Source of the DNA: Chelativorans sp. AA-79
GTDB taxonomy: Bacteria; Pseudomonadota; Alphaproteobacteria; Rhizobiales; Rhizobiaceae
NCBI RefSeq assembly: GCF_029457495.1
Contig: NZ_CP120361.1
Span: forward strand, 5,242,520-5,306,519
Direction: 5' to 3'
DNA: 64,000 bases
Each line of letters begins with the position of its first letter. Position 1 is the stretch's first letter. The translations under genes were made by a program, and so were the position numbers. The notes beneath the pieces are model-generated. The model did not search any database, was not told the DNA's origin, and saw nothing but the letters and a program-made list of their open reading frames with translations. Below are positions 44,196 through 52,550 of the stretch, in pieces.

Positions 44196-46079
44196 CTATG
44201 CTTTCCCAATCGCTTTTGCCTTTTCCTCGTCGTACCACCACAGCGCTTCGACGGGGAAGAAATAATCAGGTTTCGGTTCCTTGAAGCCGAACATGTCCCA
44301 ATAGGCGACCCTGTGATTCGCCGAATACCAATTTGGAATCCAGTCTCGCCTTGCGCGCAAGACCCGATCCAGCGCCCGCATGGCCGTGGTGAAGGCTTCG
44401 CGGGTCTGGGCCTTGCCTGCGGTTTCGATGAGCGAATCGACGGTTGCGTCCGCCATGCCGGGATAGTTGTGCGCGCCCTCCACGGAGGCCGTGCTCGAAT
44501 GGAAGAACTGAACCAGGGTGTCGTAGGTGGGCGTCGCCCCTAGGGAGAAGGCAATCTCCGTCATATCGAAATCGAAGCTGACGAGCCGCAGCTGATATTG
44601 CGTAGGATCGACATGGCGCATCCGGGCATCGATCCCGATGGCGCGCAGATTGCCCAGGAAGCTCGGCTCCACGCTGAGAAAGACCTGGTCGTTGACGAGG
44701 TATTCAAGCGTGAACGGCTCGCCGTCGGCGTTGGTGAGCACGCCATTTTGTTTCCGCCAGCCGGCGGCTTGCATCAGTTCCTGGGCGCGGCGCAGCATTT
44801 TTCGATCACGACCGGATCCGTCCGACACCGGCTGCATGACGGCTTCGCCGAAAACGGCATCGGGCACTTTCCCACGCAAGGGCTCGAGCAGGGCGAGTTC
44901 GCTCTCACTCGGGAGCCCTTCCGCTTTGTAGGGAGACTTTTCGAAAGGAGACTGGGAGCGATCGTAGAGTCCGTAGAACAGGTTCTTGTTGATCCACTCG
45001 AAATCGAAGCAGAGATTGACCGCCTCGCGCACGCGTGGATCGCGGAAGCGCTCCCGGCGCTGGTTGAGCGCCTTGCAATAGAAATAGGGGCGCAGCTCGC
45101 TCGGGAATTCACGCTTGACGACGCGTCCATCCTGGATCGCGGGGAAATCGTATCCCGTAGCCCATACCCGCGAAGTGAACTCCTCGCGAAAGACCGTCAC
45201 GCCTTTCTTGAAGGCTTCGAACGCCGCGTTGCGGTCGCTGTAGAATTCGATGCGGATGCGATCGAAATGATAGAGGCCGCGGCGCGCCGGCAGGTCACGC
45301 GCCCAATCGTCCTCCACACGCTCGTATTCAATATAACGCCCGGCAGAGAAACGCCCCACCTTGTAAGGCCCCGAGCCCAGCAGAGGCTCGAGCCTGGAAC
45401 TGTCGAAGGGCTTTCCCTCCAGTGAGGCTTTCGAAAAAATCGGATAGAGCACCACGTCCAGAATCGTGCGGTCGGATTGCTTGCCCGAGAAGACGATGCG
45501 GAATTCACGAGAACCCACTGCTTCCGCCGCTGTCATTTCGGAAAGCGTGAGAACGAAATCCGGATGGCCCTTCTCCTTCAGGAGCGTGTAGCTGAAGGCC
45601 ACGTCCTCCGCCGTGATCGGCGAGCCGTCGTGGAAACGGGCTTCCGGACGCAGCTTGAAGGTGAAGCTGTTGCGGTCCTCCGATATCGCGACGCTTTCGG
45701 CCACGAGGCCGTAAACGCTGTCCGGCTCGTCCCAGGCGCTCATCATCAAGGCGTCGAAGCACAGCTCCATGCGTGGTGGTGCGTCGCCCGTGCGCACATA
45801 GCTGTTCAGCGTGTTGAAGGTCTGGACATTCTGGTTGAAGAACCAGTAGCCGGGTTGGAACGTGATGGTTCCGCCCTTCGGTGCATCGAGACTGGCATAG
45901 TCGAAGTGCTCGAAGCCGGCCGGATATTTGAGATCTCCGAATGCCGATAGCCCATGCAGCGACTTGCCCGTCGGGATAGCGGCAAAGGCCCTGCGGCCGA
46001 GAAGCGGAGTGGCGAGGGCCGCGCCGGAAAATTCCAGAAACCGGCGGCGCGACAGGGCGGAAAAGTCGGCGGTCGTCAG
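44196..46079 (-). CDS. yejA: Yej-type solute-binding protein 1, probable CTG start and Tat signal
   Basis: About 627 residues of the SBP_bac_5 family (oligopeptide/microcin C binding). A twin-arginine signal SRRRFLEFSGAALATPLLG begins at about residue 10, then FGDLKYPAGFEHFDYASLDAPKGGT opens the mature domain, here quoted in part. No ATG, GTG or TTG fits between the end of the upstream gene and the signal peptide. CTG at 46079, overlapping the upstream TGA, has AGGAG 7 bases before it; GTG at 46133 inside the upstream gene is the alternative. The Tat signal differs from the Sec signal of the paralogue, implying folding before export. Confidence 0.85.
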   Translation of the reverse strand: MTTADFSALSRRRFLEFSGAALATPLLGRRAFAAIPTGKSLHGLSAFGDLKYPAGFEHFDYASLDAPKGGTITFQPGYWFFNQNVQTFNTLNSYVRTGDAPPRMELCFDALMMSAWDEPDSVYGLVAESVAISEDRNSFTFKLRPEARFHDGSPITAEDVAFSYTLLKEKGHPDFVLTLSEMTAAEAVGSREFRIVFSGKQSDRTILDVVLYPIFSKASLEGKPFDSSRLEPLLGSGPYKVGRFSAGRYIEYERVEDDWARDLPARRGLYHFDRIRIEFYSDRNAAFEAFKKGVTVFREEFTSRVWATGYDFPAIQDGRVVKREFPSELRPYFYCKALNQRRERFRDPRVREAVNLCFDFEWINKNLFYGLYDRSQSPFEKSPYKAEGLPSESELALLEPLRGKVPDAVFGEAVMQPVSDGSGRDRKMLRRAQELMQAAGWRKQNGVLTNADGEPFTLEYLVNDQVFLSVEPSFLGNLRAIGIDARMRHVDPTQYQLRLVSFDFDMTEIAFSLGATPTYDTLVQFFHSSTASVEGAHNYPGMADATVDSLIETAGKAQTREAFTTAMRALDRVLRARRDWIPNWYSANHRVAYWDMFGFKEPKPDYFFPVEALWWYDEEKAKAIGKA

Positions 46080-47959
46080 TTTTGGCTCCTGTACTTGGCT
46101 GCGAGCGCAGCTTCGCGCTCCGGATCGATCCACCAGGAGAAGATGTCCACCCCCGCATAGTCGGGCTGCTTTTTGGGAATACCGAACTTGTTCCAGTACG
46201 CGTAGCGGAGCGTCGGCTGGTAATATTGCGGAACGGTGTAGTAGTTCCACAGGAGCACGCGGTCGAGCGCCCTGACGGTTGCAGTCAGGTCTTCCCGGTC
46301 CTTGGCGTAGATGATTTTCTGGATCAGCGCGTCGACCACCGGGTCCTTGATGCCGGCCACGTTCTGCGAGCCGGGCAGATCGGCGGCTTCCGAGCCCCAA
46401 TAGTCGCGCTGTTCGTTGCCCGGCGATTCCGACTGCGCGAAACGGTAGGTGATCGCATCGAAATCGAAGTTCTGCACCCGCTGGATATACTGGGACGTGT
46501 CGATGATTCGCAGGGTCGCGTCGATGCCGATACGCCGCAGATTGGGAATGATGGCGCCGGTGATGACCTCGGAGGTCGGCGAGGCGCCGAGGAACTCGAT
46601 GCGGAATTGCTCGCCCGTTTCCTTGTTGACCATGCGACCGTTCCTGATCTCCCAGCCGGCCTCGTCGAAGAGGCGGACGGCCTCGCGCAAATACTGCCGT
46701 TCGGCCTGCGGCGCATCGAAGACCGGCAGCTTGAATTCCTCGGTGAAGACTTCCGGCGGAAGCTGATCGCGGAACTCCTCCAGGACTTTGAGCTCCCGTC
46801 CCTGGGGCAGGCCGCTGGAGGCGAGTTCGTCGGACTTCTCAAAATAGCTGCCGAACCGCTTGTTGAGGCCGAAGAACTGGGTCCGGTTCTGCTCCTGGAA
46901 ATTATAGGCCAGCGTCAGGGCCTCGCGTACCCTGCGATCCTGGAATCGCGGCTCGCGCATGTTGAAGACGAAGGCCTGCATCGGTTCGATCGACGTGTCA
47001 GTGAACTCGTGCTTGATGACGTCGCCTTCCTCGAGTGCAGGGAAATCATAATCCTGCACCCACCGGCGCGTGCTGAGTTCGCGGCGCACATCCTCGAAGC
47101 CCCCCTTGGTGAAGGCCAGGAATTCCGCATTGTCGTCCTGGAAATAGGTGTAGCGCAGACGGTCAAAATTGTTCCGCCCGATATTGACCGGCAGGTCCGC
47201 CGCCCAATAGTCCTCGACGCGCTCCCAGATGATCTCCGAGCCTGGCTGGAACCGCGCGATGCGGTAAGGCCCGCTGCCGAGCGGCGGCTCCAGCGTGGGG
47301 CTTTTGATGTCGCGTTTCCTGCCCTGGGCGTCGGTTCCCTCCCACCAGTGCTTCGGCAGGACGGGCAGGTCGCCCATGATGTGGGGAAGTTCACGGTTGC
47401 CGGCCTGGTCGAAGCGAAATTCCACCTCGTGGTCGGAGAGCGCGACGGCCTCTTCCACGCTGGCGAAATAGCGATTGTGCTGAGGGCTGATCTCCTTGAG
47501 CGTATTGAAGGACCAGACGACATCCTCCGCCGTTATGGGCGTGCCGTCATGCCAGCGCGCCTGCGGATTGAGGCGGTAGGTGGCCAAGGAGTAGTCATCC
47601 GGATATTTGAACGCTTCTGCGATCAGCGGATGGCTGGTGCCCGGATCTTCCGGCGATTGCTGCATCAGCGTTTCCCAGAGGACGCCGCCGAAATAGGTGA
47701 GGCCGGCAGCCGGCGTACCACGCACGATGAAGGGATTGAAGCTGTCGAACGTGCCGAAGGCGGCCGAGTTGAGGGTGCCTCCCTTGGGCGCCTCGGGATT
47801 GACGTAGCTGTAGCCCTCGAACGGCTTGGTCTCGGCTTCGGGATTGATCAGTGAACTGCTCGTGCGCCATTCTTGCGCGCCCGCGCCGCCAATCACGAGA
47901 AACATCGCCGTGACGGCGACGGCTGCCTTCTTCCCCTGCCCGATGATACTGGCCAGCAT
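46076..47959 (-). CDS. yejA: Yej-type solute-binding protein 2, first gene of the operon
   Basis: A 627-residue SBP_bac_5 protein with a Sec signal (AAVAVTAMFLVIGGAGA|QEW). The mature N-terminus YSYVNPEAPKGGTLNSAAFG matches YejA-type binding proteins. The paralogue downstream shares overall layout but differs in export signal. The two may bind different peptides, feeding the same YejBEF translocator. Its stop codon TGA overlaps the candidate CTG of the next gene. The start is supported by the complete signal peptide; transcription probably begins in the 90 bp upstream, behind the terminator at 48044. Confidence 0.92.
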   Translation of the reverse strand: MLASIIGQGKKAAVAVTAMFLVIGGAGAQEWRTSSSLINPEAETKPFEGYSYVNPEAPKGGTLNSAAFGTFDSFNPFIVRGTPAAGLTYFGGVLWETLMQQSPEDPGTSHPLIAEAFKYPDDYSLATYRLNPQARWHDGTPITAEDVVWSFNTLKEISPQHNRYFASVEEAVALSDHEVEFRFDQAGNRELPHIMGDLPVLPKHWWEGTDAQGRKRDIKSPTLEPPLGSGPYRIARFQPGSEIIWERVEDYWAADLPVNIGRNNFDRLRYTYFQDDNAEFLAFTKGGFEDVRRELSTRRWVQDYDFPALEEGDVIKHEFTDTSIEPMQAFVFNMREPRFQDRRVREALTLAYNFQEQNRTQFFGLNKRFGSYFEKSDELASSGLPQGRELKVLEEFRDQLPPEVFTEEFKLPVFDAPQAERQYLREAVRLFDEAGWEIRNGRMVNKETGEQFRIEFLGASPTSEVITGAIIPNLRRIGIDATLRIIDTSQYIQRVQNFDFDAITYRFAQSESPGNEQRDYWGSEAADLPGSQNVAGIKDPVVDALIQKIIYAKDREDLTATVRALDRVLLWNYYTVPQYYQPTLRYAYWNKFGIPKKQPDYAGVDIFSWWIDPEREAALAAKYRSQN

Positions 47960-48043
47960 ATGGCACGTCTCCCATCATTCTTTTCTTTCCCGCCGAAGGT
48001 AGTTCATCCGAGCCCAATGACAATCGGCGAGCTGTTAGAAAGA

Positions 48044-48070
48044 CAAAAAAGCCGGCGATGCCGGCTTTTT
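48044..48070. terminator. Bidirectional intrinsic terminator between cytochrome c and yej operon
   Basis: AAAAAA-GCCGGC-GAT-GCCGGC-TTTTT has a 6-bp GC stem with A and T tracts on either side, so it works on both strands. It separates the end of the cytochrome c gene at 48095 from the start of the yej operon at 47959, both on the minus strand. Confidence 0.85.
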
Positions 48071-48094
48071 CATGATCTTCCTGCGCATTGATTT

Positions 48095-48946
48095 CTATTG
48101 CGCGGGCGCGGGCTGTGTTTCCCCGGCGCCATCTTCAGGCGCCGCGTCGCTCTCTCCGGTGGCTGAACCGCCGTCGGGCTGAGCAGGTGCCGTGGTGCCC
48201 TCGGCAGGCGCGCTTTCGGCCGGTGCAGGTGCACCTTCCGCTGGAGAGGTATTCTCCGCAGGAGCGGCCCCCTCTGCGGGAACCGCACCCTCAGCGGGCG
48301 CCGCCTCTTCAGCAGGTGCACCGCCGTCCTCCGCCGGCGCGGCTTGTGCTCCGCCCTCGGCCGGAGCCGCCGCGCTGCCTTCCGATTCCGTTGGAGCTGC
48401 CTCCGGCAGTGGAACGGGCTGATCGGCGGTCGTTCTCAGATAGGCGATCACATTGGCGCGATCCTGCACGTTCTTCAGGCCGGCGAAGGACATCGCCGTT
48501 CCGGGCACCAGGCCTTTGGGGCTGAGCAGGAAATGATCGAGATTTTCGTAGGTCCAGTGCTTCTGCCCGCCCTCGGAGAACTCCTTCATCGCGCCGGAAT
48601 AGCTGAAGCCCTCATGGCTCGCAATCGGCCGGTCGACGACCCCCCACAGGTTGGGGCCGACCTTGTTGGGCCCGTCTGCCTGGTCGGTGTGGCAGGCTTG
48701 GCATCGCTTGAAGACGTTTTCGCCTGCCGCGGGATCGGCAGAGGCGAGGAGCGGCAGAACCGACTCGACGGTCGGTTCGGCTTCTCCGCCACCCTCCGTG
48801 CCGCCTTCGGGCACGGCGATCGCGTAGCCCGGCGTTTCCGGCGCGGGCGAGGAGAAGATCGCGTCGGATATGAGGCTTACGGAGAAGACGATGAAGACAA
48901 CGCCGAGGAAAGCGCCGATAATCTTGTTGAGTTCAAAAGAATCCAT
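48095..48946 (-). CDS. Membrane-anchored c-type cytochrome with Pro/Ala/Glu-rich tail (CycM-like)
   Basis: A 283-residue protein. An uncleaved N-terminal anchor (LNKIIGAFLGVVFIVFSVSL) precedes a class I cytochrome c domain with CQACH at Cys 82/85 and His 86, and a likely Met ligand in PGTAMSFAG. This fits the CycM/cytochrome c552 type that passes electrons to cytochrome oxidase. The last 95 residues are a low-complexity run of PAEGA-type repeats, which is unusual in length for the family and may span the periplasm or extend to a partner. The frame runs upstream to 49096 without similarity; the ATG at 48946 gives the anchored form. Confidence 0.9.
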   Translation of the reverse strand: MDSFELNKIIGAFLGVVFIVFSVSLISDAIFSSPAPETPGYAIAVPEGGTEGGGEAEPTVESVLPLLASADPAAGENVFKRCQACHTDQADGPNKVGPNLWGVVDRPIASHEGFSYSGAMKEFSEGGQKHWTYENLDHFLLSPKGLVPGTAMSFAGLKNVQDRANVIAYLRTTADQPVPLPEAAPTESEGSAAAPAEGGAQAAPAEDGGAPAEEAAPAEGAVPAEGAAPAENTSPAEGAPAPAESAPAEGTTAPAQPDGGSATGESDAAPEDGAGETQPAPAQ

Positions 48947-49143
48947 TCGCCCTGAGGCTCCCTTCTCCGTGTCCTCCGCGGACGCGGAGCCACCCCGCAC
49001 GGCGCTCCCGTTCCCGCGTTCGGCTGATGCCTTTAAAATCGCGCGGAAACTAGGTCTTTTGCTCTGCCAAAGCAACACATATAAGACTGTCTGCAACTGA
49101 GACCTTTTGCCACTTTCGAAACCCTACCCGACAGCCGCCTTCC

Positions 49144-49896
49144 ATGACCGCCATCATCCTCATCCCCGCCCGAATGGCCTCCACGCGCCTGCCGGGAAAG
49201 CCGCTCGCCGACATCGCCGGCAAGCCCATGATCGTCCAGGTAGCGGCAAGAGCGCGGGAAAGCGGGGTCGGTCGCGTGGTCGTCGCGACCGATACGCAGG
49301 AGATCGCCGCCGCGGTCCGGGCCGAGGGCGTGGAAGCGGTGATAACGCGGGCCGATCACCAATCGGGCTCCGACCGCATCTTCGAGGCCCTCGAGGCCGT
49401 CGACCCGCAGGGGGGCGCGGAGGTGGTGATCAACCTCCAGGGCGACCTGCCCACCATTCCGCCGGAGGACATTCGGGCGGTCATGCGTCCGCTGGAGGAC
49501 CGGGAGGTGGATATCGCCACGCTCGGCGTCGAGATTTTCGACGAGGAGGAGAAGACCAACCCGAATGTGGTGAAGATCGTGGGCACGCCGATCGCGACCT
49601 CTGCCAACTCCCTGCGGTTGCGAGCGCTTTATTTTACCCGCACCACCGCGCCTTGGGGCGAGGGGCCGCTCCATCACCATGTCGGCATCTATGCCTATCG
49701 CCGCCGCGCGCTGGAGCGGTTCGTGGCGCTGCCGCCGGGGACGCTGGAGACGCGTGAGAGGCTGGAACAGCTCCGCGCGCTCGAAGCCGGCATGCGTATC
49801 GATGCCGAGATCGTCCGCTCCGTGCCGCTCGGGGTCGACACGCCTGCTGATCTCGACCGGGCCCGCCGGATTCTTTCCGCAGGGACCAGGAGCTGA
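49144..49896 (+). CDS. kdsB: CMP-KDO synthetase (KdsB)
   Basis: 3-deoxy-manno-octulosonate cytidylyltransferase, activating KDO with CTP for lipid A core assembly. 250 residues, normal length. The opening [18 protein letters not shown], then [10 protein letters not shown], and [12 protein letters not shown] carry the nucleotide and metal binding motifs. It is divergent from the cytochrome c gene, a pairing I recall from other rhizobia (cytochrome/kdsB/pheA). The pheA gene follows after 1 bp. Confidence 0.94.
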   Translation: MTAIILIPARMASTRLPGKPLADIAGKPMIVQVAARARESGVGRVVVATDTQEIAAAVRAEGVEAVITRADHQSGSDRIFEALEAVDPQGGAEVVINLQGDLPTIPPEDIRAVMRPLEDREVDIATLGVEIFDEEEKTNPNVVKIVGTPIATSANSLRLRALYFTRTTAPWGEGPLHHHVGIYAYRRRALERFVALPPGTLETRERLEQLRALEAGMRIDAEIVRSVPLGVDTPADLDRARRILSAGTRS

Positions 49897-49897
49897 C

Positions 49898-50770
49898 ATG
49901 GTGGCGAGCATGACCAACAGGATCTCCTTCCAGGGGGAGCCGGGGGCCAATTCCGATACAGCCTGCCGCGACATGTTCCCGCACATGGAGCCGCTGCCCT
50001 GCCCGACCTTCGAGGACGCCTTCAACGCGGTCGAGACCGGCAAGGCCGACCTGGCAATGATCCCGATCGAGAACACGATCGCCGGGCGTGTGGCCGACAT
50101 CCACCACCTCCTGCCCGAATCACGCCTCCACATCGTGGGCGAGTATTTCCTGCCCATCCACTTCCAGCTCATGGTGCTGCCGGGCGTGGAGTTGTCGGAG
50201 ATCAAGGCCGTCTACAGCCACATCCATGCGCTCGGTCAGTGCCGCAGGGTGATCCGCAAGCACCGCTGGAAACCCATGGTGGCGGGCGATACGGCGGGCG
50301 CGGCACGCGCGGTGGCGGAGGAGAAGGTGCGCTCCAACGCTGCGCTTGCGCCACGGCTGGCGGCGGATCTCTACGGGCTGGACATCGTCGCGGAGAACGT
50401 GGAGGACACCGACAACAACGTCACCCGCTTCGTCGTTCTTTCCAAGGAGAAAAGCTGGGCGGAGCGCCGCTCGCCCGACCAGCCCATGATCACCACTTTC
50501 ATCTTCCGCGTCCGCAACGTGCCGGCCGCGCTCTACAAGGCGATGGGCGGCTTCGCCACCAATGGCGTCAACATGACCAAGCTGGAGAGCTATCAACTCG
50601 GCGGCAAATTCTTCTCCAGCCTCTTCTATGCAGATGTCGAGGGGCATCCGGACGACCGAAACCTTGCACTGGCGCTCGAGGAGCTGCGCTTCTTCTCGCG
50701 CGAGGTGCGGATTCTCGGCGTCTACGAGAGCCACCCCTTCCGTGCGACCCAGAGCGAGGACGAGGACTGA
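49898..50770 (+). CDS. pheA: Prephenate dehydratase
   Basis: Monofunctional PDT of phenylalanine synthesis, 290 residues. The catalytic domain includes ISFQGEPGANSDTACRDMFP, IPIENTIAGRVADIHHLL and the VTRFVVLSKE motif with the catalytic Thr-Arg-Phe. The C-terminal ACT domain (TFIFRVRNVPAALYKAMGGF, then KLESYQLGGKFFSSLFY) is for feedback by phenylalanine. There is no chorismate mutase fusion. CCAGGAGC precedes the ATG at 49898, directly after kdsB, so both are one unit. Confidence 0.95.
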   Translation: MVASMTNRISFQGEPGANSDTACRDMFPHMEPLPCPTFEDAFNAVETGKADLAMIPIENTIAGRVADIHHLLPESRLHIVGEYFLPIHFQLMVLPGVELSEIKAVYSHIHALGQCRRVIRKHRWKPMVAGDTAGAARAVAEEKVRSNAALAPRLAADLYGLDIVAENVEDTDNNVTRFVVLSKEKSWAERRSPDQPMITTFIFRVRNVPAALYKAMGGFATNGVNMTKLESYQLGGKFFSSLFYADVEGHPDDRNLALALEELRFFSREVRILGVYESHPFRATQSEDED

Positions 50771-50958
50771 GGGAGGTCACGGGCGTATCCTAGCAAGAAG
50801 GATGATTGGATCAGCCGGGGGGAGCAGGGCGTTCCGGTCTCCGCTCCCTTGTTGGCATGATTTTCCGTTTATCGGCTTTTCACGCCCTCTGTGATGCTCA
50901 ATACTCGCGCGCCGCCGACCTATCCTACAGGCAGGGCTTTTTTTCAGGGAGACACGCC

Positions 50959-51618
50959 ATGGGCCTTCGCATCAACGACACAGCACCGGATTTCACTGCC
51001 GAAACCACGCATGGCACCATCCATTTCCACGAGTGGATCGGTGACGGCTGGGCCGTGCTCTTCAGCCACCCCAAGAACTTCACCCCCGTCTGCACGACCG
51101 AGCTTGGCGCGATGGCGGGTCTCGAAGGTGAATTCAAGAAGCGCAATGCCAAGATCATCGGCATTTCCGTCGATCCCGTCGCGGATCATGATCGCTGGAA
51201 AGCGGACATCGAGAAGGCGACCGGGTTCCAGGTCGACTATCCGCTGATCGGCGACAAGGACCTGAAGGTGGCGAAGCTGTACGATATGCTTCCCGCCGAA
51301 GCAGGTGATTCCGCCGAGGGCCGCACCCCCGCCGACAACGCCACGGTGCGTTCCGTCTATGTCATCGGGCCGGACAAGAAGATCAAGCTGGTTCTCACCT
51401 ATCCGATGACCACCGGTCGCAACTTCGACGAGATCCTGCGGGCGATCGATTCGATCCAGCTCACCGCGAAGCACCAGGTGGCGACCCCTGCCAACTGGAA
51501 GCAGGGCGAGGACGTGATCATCACCGCCGCGGTTTCCAACGAGGATGCCGTCAAGCGCTTCGGGGCCTTCGACACGATCCTGCCCTATCTTCGCAAGACG
51601 AAGCAGCCGACTGCCTGA
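50959..51618 (+). CDS. 1-Cys peroxiredoxin (Prx6 family)
   Basis: A 219-residue thiol peroxidase. The peroxidatic site is [14 protein letters not shown] with the Cys near residue 45; the catalytic Thr is in the same motif and Arg is in [12 protein letters not shown]. The C-terminal extension [18 protein letters not shown] is of the Prx6 type, and no second resolving Cys is present. It reduces peroxides. It is monocistronic: a strong intrinsic terminator stands behind it. CAGGGAG precedes the ATG. Confidence 0.93.
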   Translation: MGLRINDTAPDFTAETTHGTIHFHEWIGDGWAVLFSHPKNFTPVCTTELGAMAGLEGEFKKRNAKIIGISVDPVADHDRWKADIEKATGFQVDYPLIGDKDLKVAKLYDMLPAEAGDSAEGRTPADNATVRSVYVIGPDKKIKLVLTYPMTTGRNFDEILRAIDSIQLTAKHQVATPANWKQGEDVIITAAVSNEDAVKRFGAFDTILPYLRKTKQPTA

Positions 51619-51641
51619 CGCTTCGATCTTCCAACATCCGT

Positions 51642-51670
51642 AAGGCGAGGCTTCGTGCCTCGCCTTTTTT
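51642..51670 (+). terminator. Intrinsic terminator after the peroxiredoxin gene
   Basis: AAGGCGAGGC, loop TTCGT, GCCTCGCCTT and a run of T form a 10-bp perfect stem with U-tract, about 25 bases past the stop codon. Confidence 0.92.
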
Positions 51671-51767
51671 CTTGCCCTGGTTCCGCGCGGCTCTAGGTCG
51701 CTCCAATCGGCATGGCACTGCGCCGGCCCATCGGGTATGGTCGCGCCGGTTTGATGAGCGAGTGGAC

Positions 51768-52544
51768 ATGTCTGAACAGCGCACTACGGCCTCCGGCGGG
51801 ATGGAGACGGCCTTCGGCTTCAAGAAGGTCGGCGAAGGGGAGAAGCAAGGTCTCGTCAACGAGGTGTTCCACCGCGTCGCGGGACGCTACGATCTGATGA
51901 ACGATCTCATGTCGGGCGGGCTGCACCGACTATGGAAGGAAGGCATGGTCGCATGGCTTTCCCCACCGAAGCGGCCGGGCTACAGGGCGCTCGACGTGGC
52001 AGGCGGCACCGGCGACGTTGCCTTCCGAATCGTAGATGCCTCCAGTGGCCAGGCGCAGGTCACCGTGCTCGACATCAACGGCTCGATGCTCGGCGTCGGC
52101 CGCGAGCGGGCGGAGAAGCGCGGGCTTGGGGGCAACCTCACCTTCGTGGAGGCCAACGCCGAGGAACTTCCCTTTCCGGACGCCTCCTTCGACGCCTATG
52201 CGATTGCGTTCGGCATCCGCAACGTTCCGCATATCGACAGGGCGCTGGCGGAAGCCTTCCGCGTGCTGAGGCCGGGCGGGCGTTTTCTCTGCCTGGAGTT
52301 TTCCGACGTGGAGATGCCGGTGCTCGAGAAGGCCTACGAGGCCTGGTCCTTCCATATGATCCCGCGCATCGGCCAGGTGGTGACCGGCGACGGCGAGCCT
52401 TATCGCTACCTGGTCGAATCCATCCGCAAGTTCCCCAACCAGGAGAACTTCGCGGCCATGATCAGACGCGCGGGCTTTTCCCGCGTGACCTGGCGGAACT
52501 ATTCGGGCGGCATCGCCGCGCTGCACTCCGGCTGGAAAATCTGA
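51768..52544 (+). CDS. ubiE: Ubiquinone/menaquinone C-methyltransferase UbiE
   Basis: SAM-dependent methyltransferase of ubiquinone synthesis, 258 residues. Motif I is [13 protein letters not shown]; further signatures are [17 protein letters not shown], the UbiE hallmark, and [15 protein letters not shown]-terminal [18 protein letters not shown] and YFGG-like [13 protein letters not shown] fit. The ATG at 51768 lies past the peroxiredoxin terminator. The frame is open for 96 bases upstream without family match. ubiB follows after 6 bp. Confidence 0.95.
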   Translation: MSEQRTTASGGMETAFGFKKVGEGEKQGLVNEVFHRVAGRYDLMNDLMSGGLHRLWKEGMVAWLSPPKRPGYRALDVAGGTGDVAFRIVDASSGQAQVTVLDINGSMLGVGRERAEKRGLGGNLTFVEANAEELPFPDASFDAYAIAFGIRNVPHIDRALAEAFRVLRPGGRFLCLEFSDVEMPVLEKAYEAWSFHMIPRIGQVVTGDGEPYRYLVESIRKFPNQENFAAMIRRAGFSRVTWRNYSGGIAALHSGWKI

Positions 52545-52550
52545 CGGCGT

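Noticed and set aside
42609..44543. A 644-codon ORF opposite yejE/yejB
   Set aside because: Rich in Asp, Glu, Arg and His, without fold or motif; antisense to clear permease genes.
46082..47854. A 590-codon ORF opposite the first yejA
   Set aside because: Antisense to a binding-protein gene with signal peptide; no similarity seen.
48192..48422. A repetitive PSAGA-type ORF opposite the cytochrome tail
   Set aside because: It is the antisense reading of the PAEGA repeat DNA.
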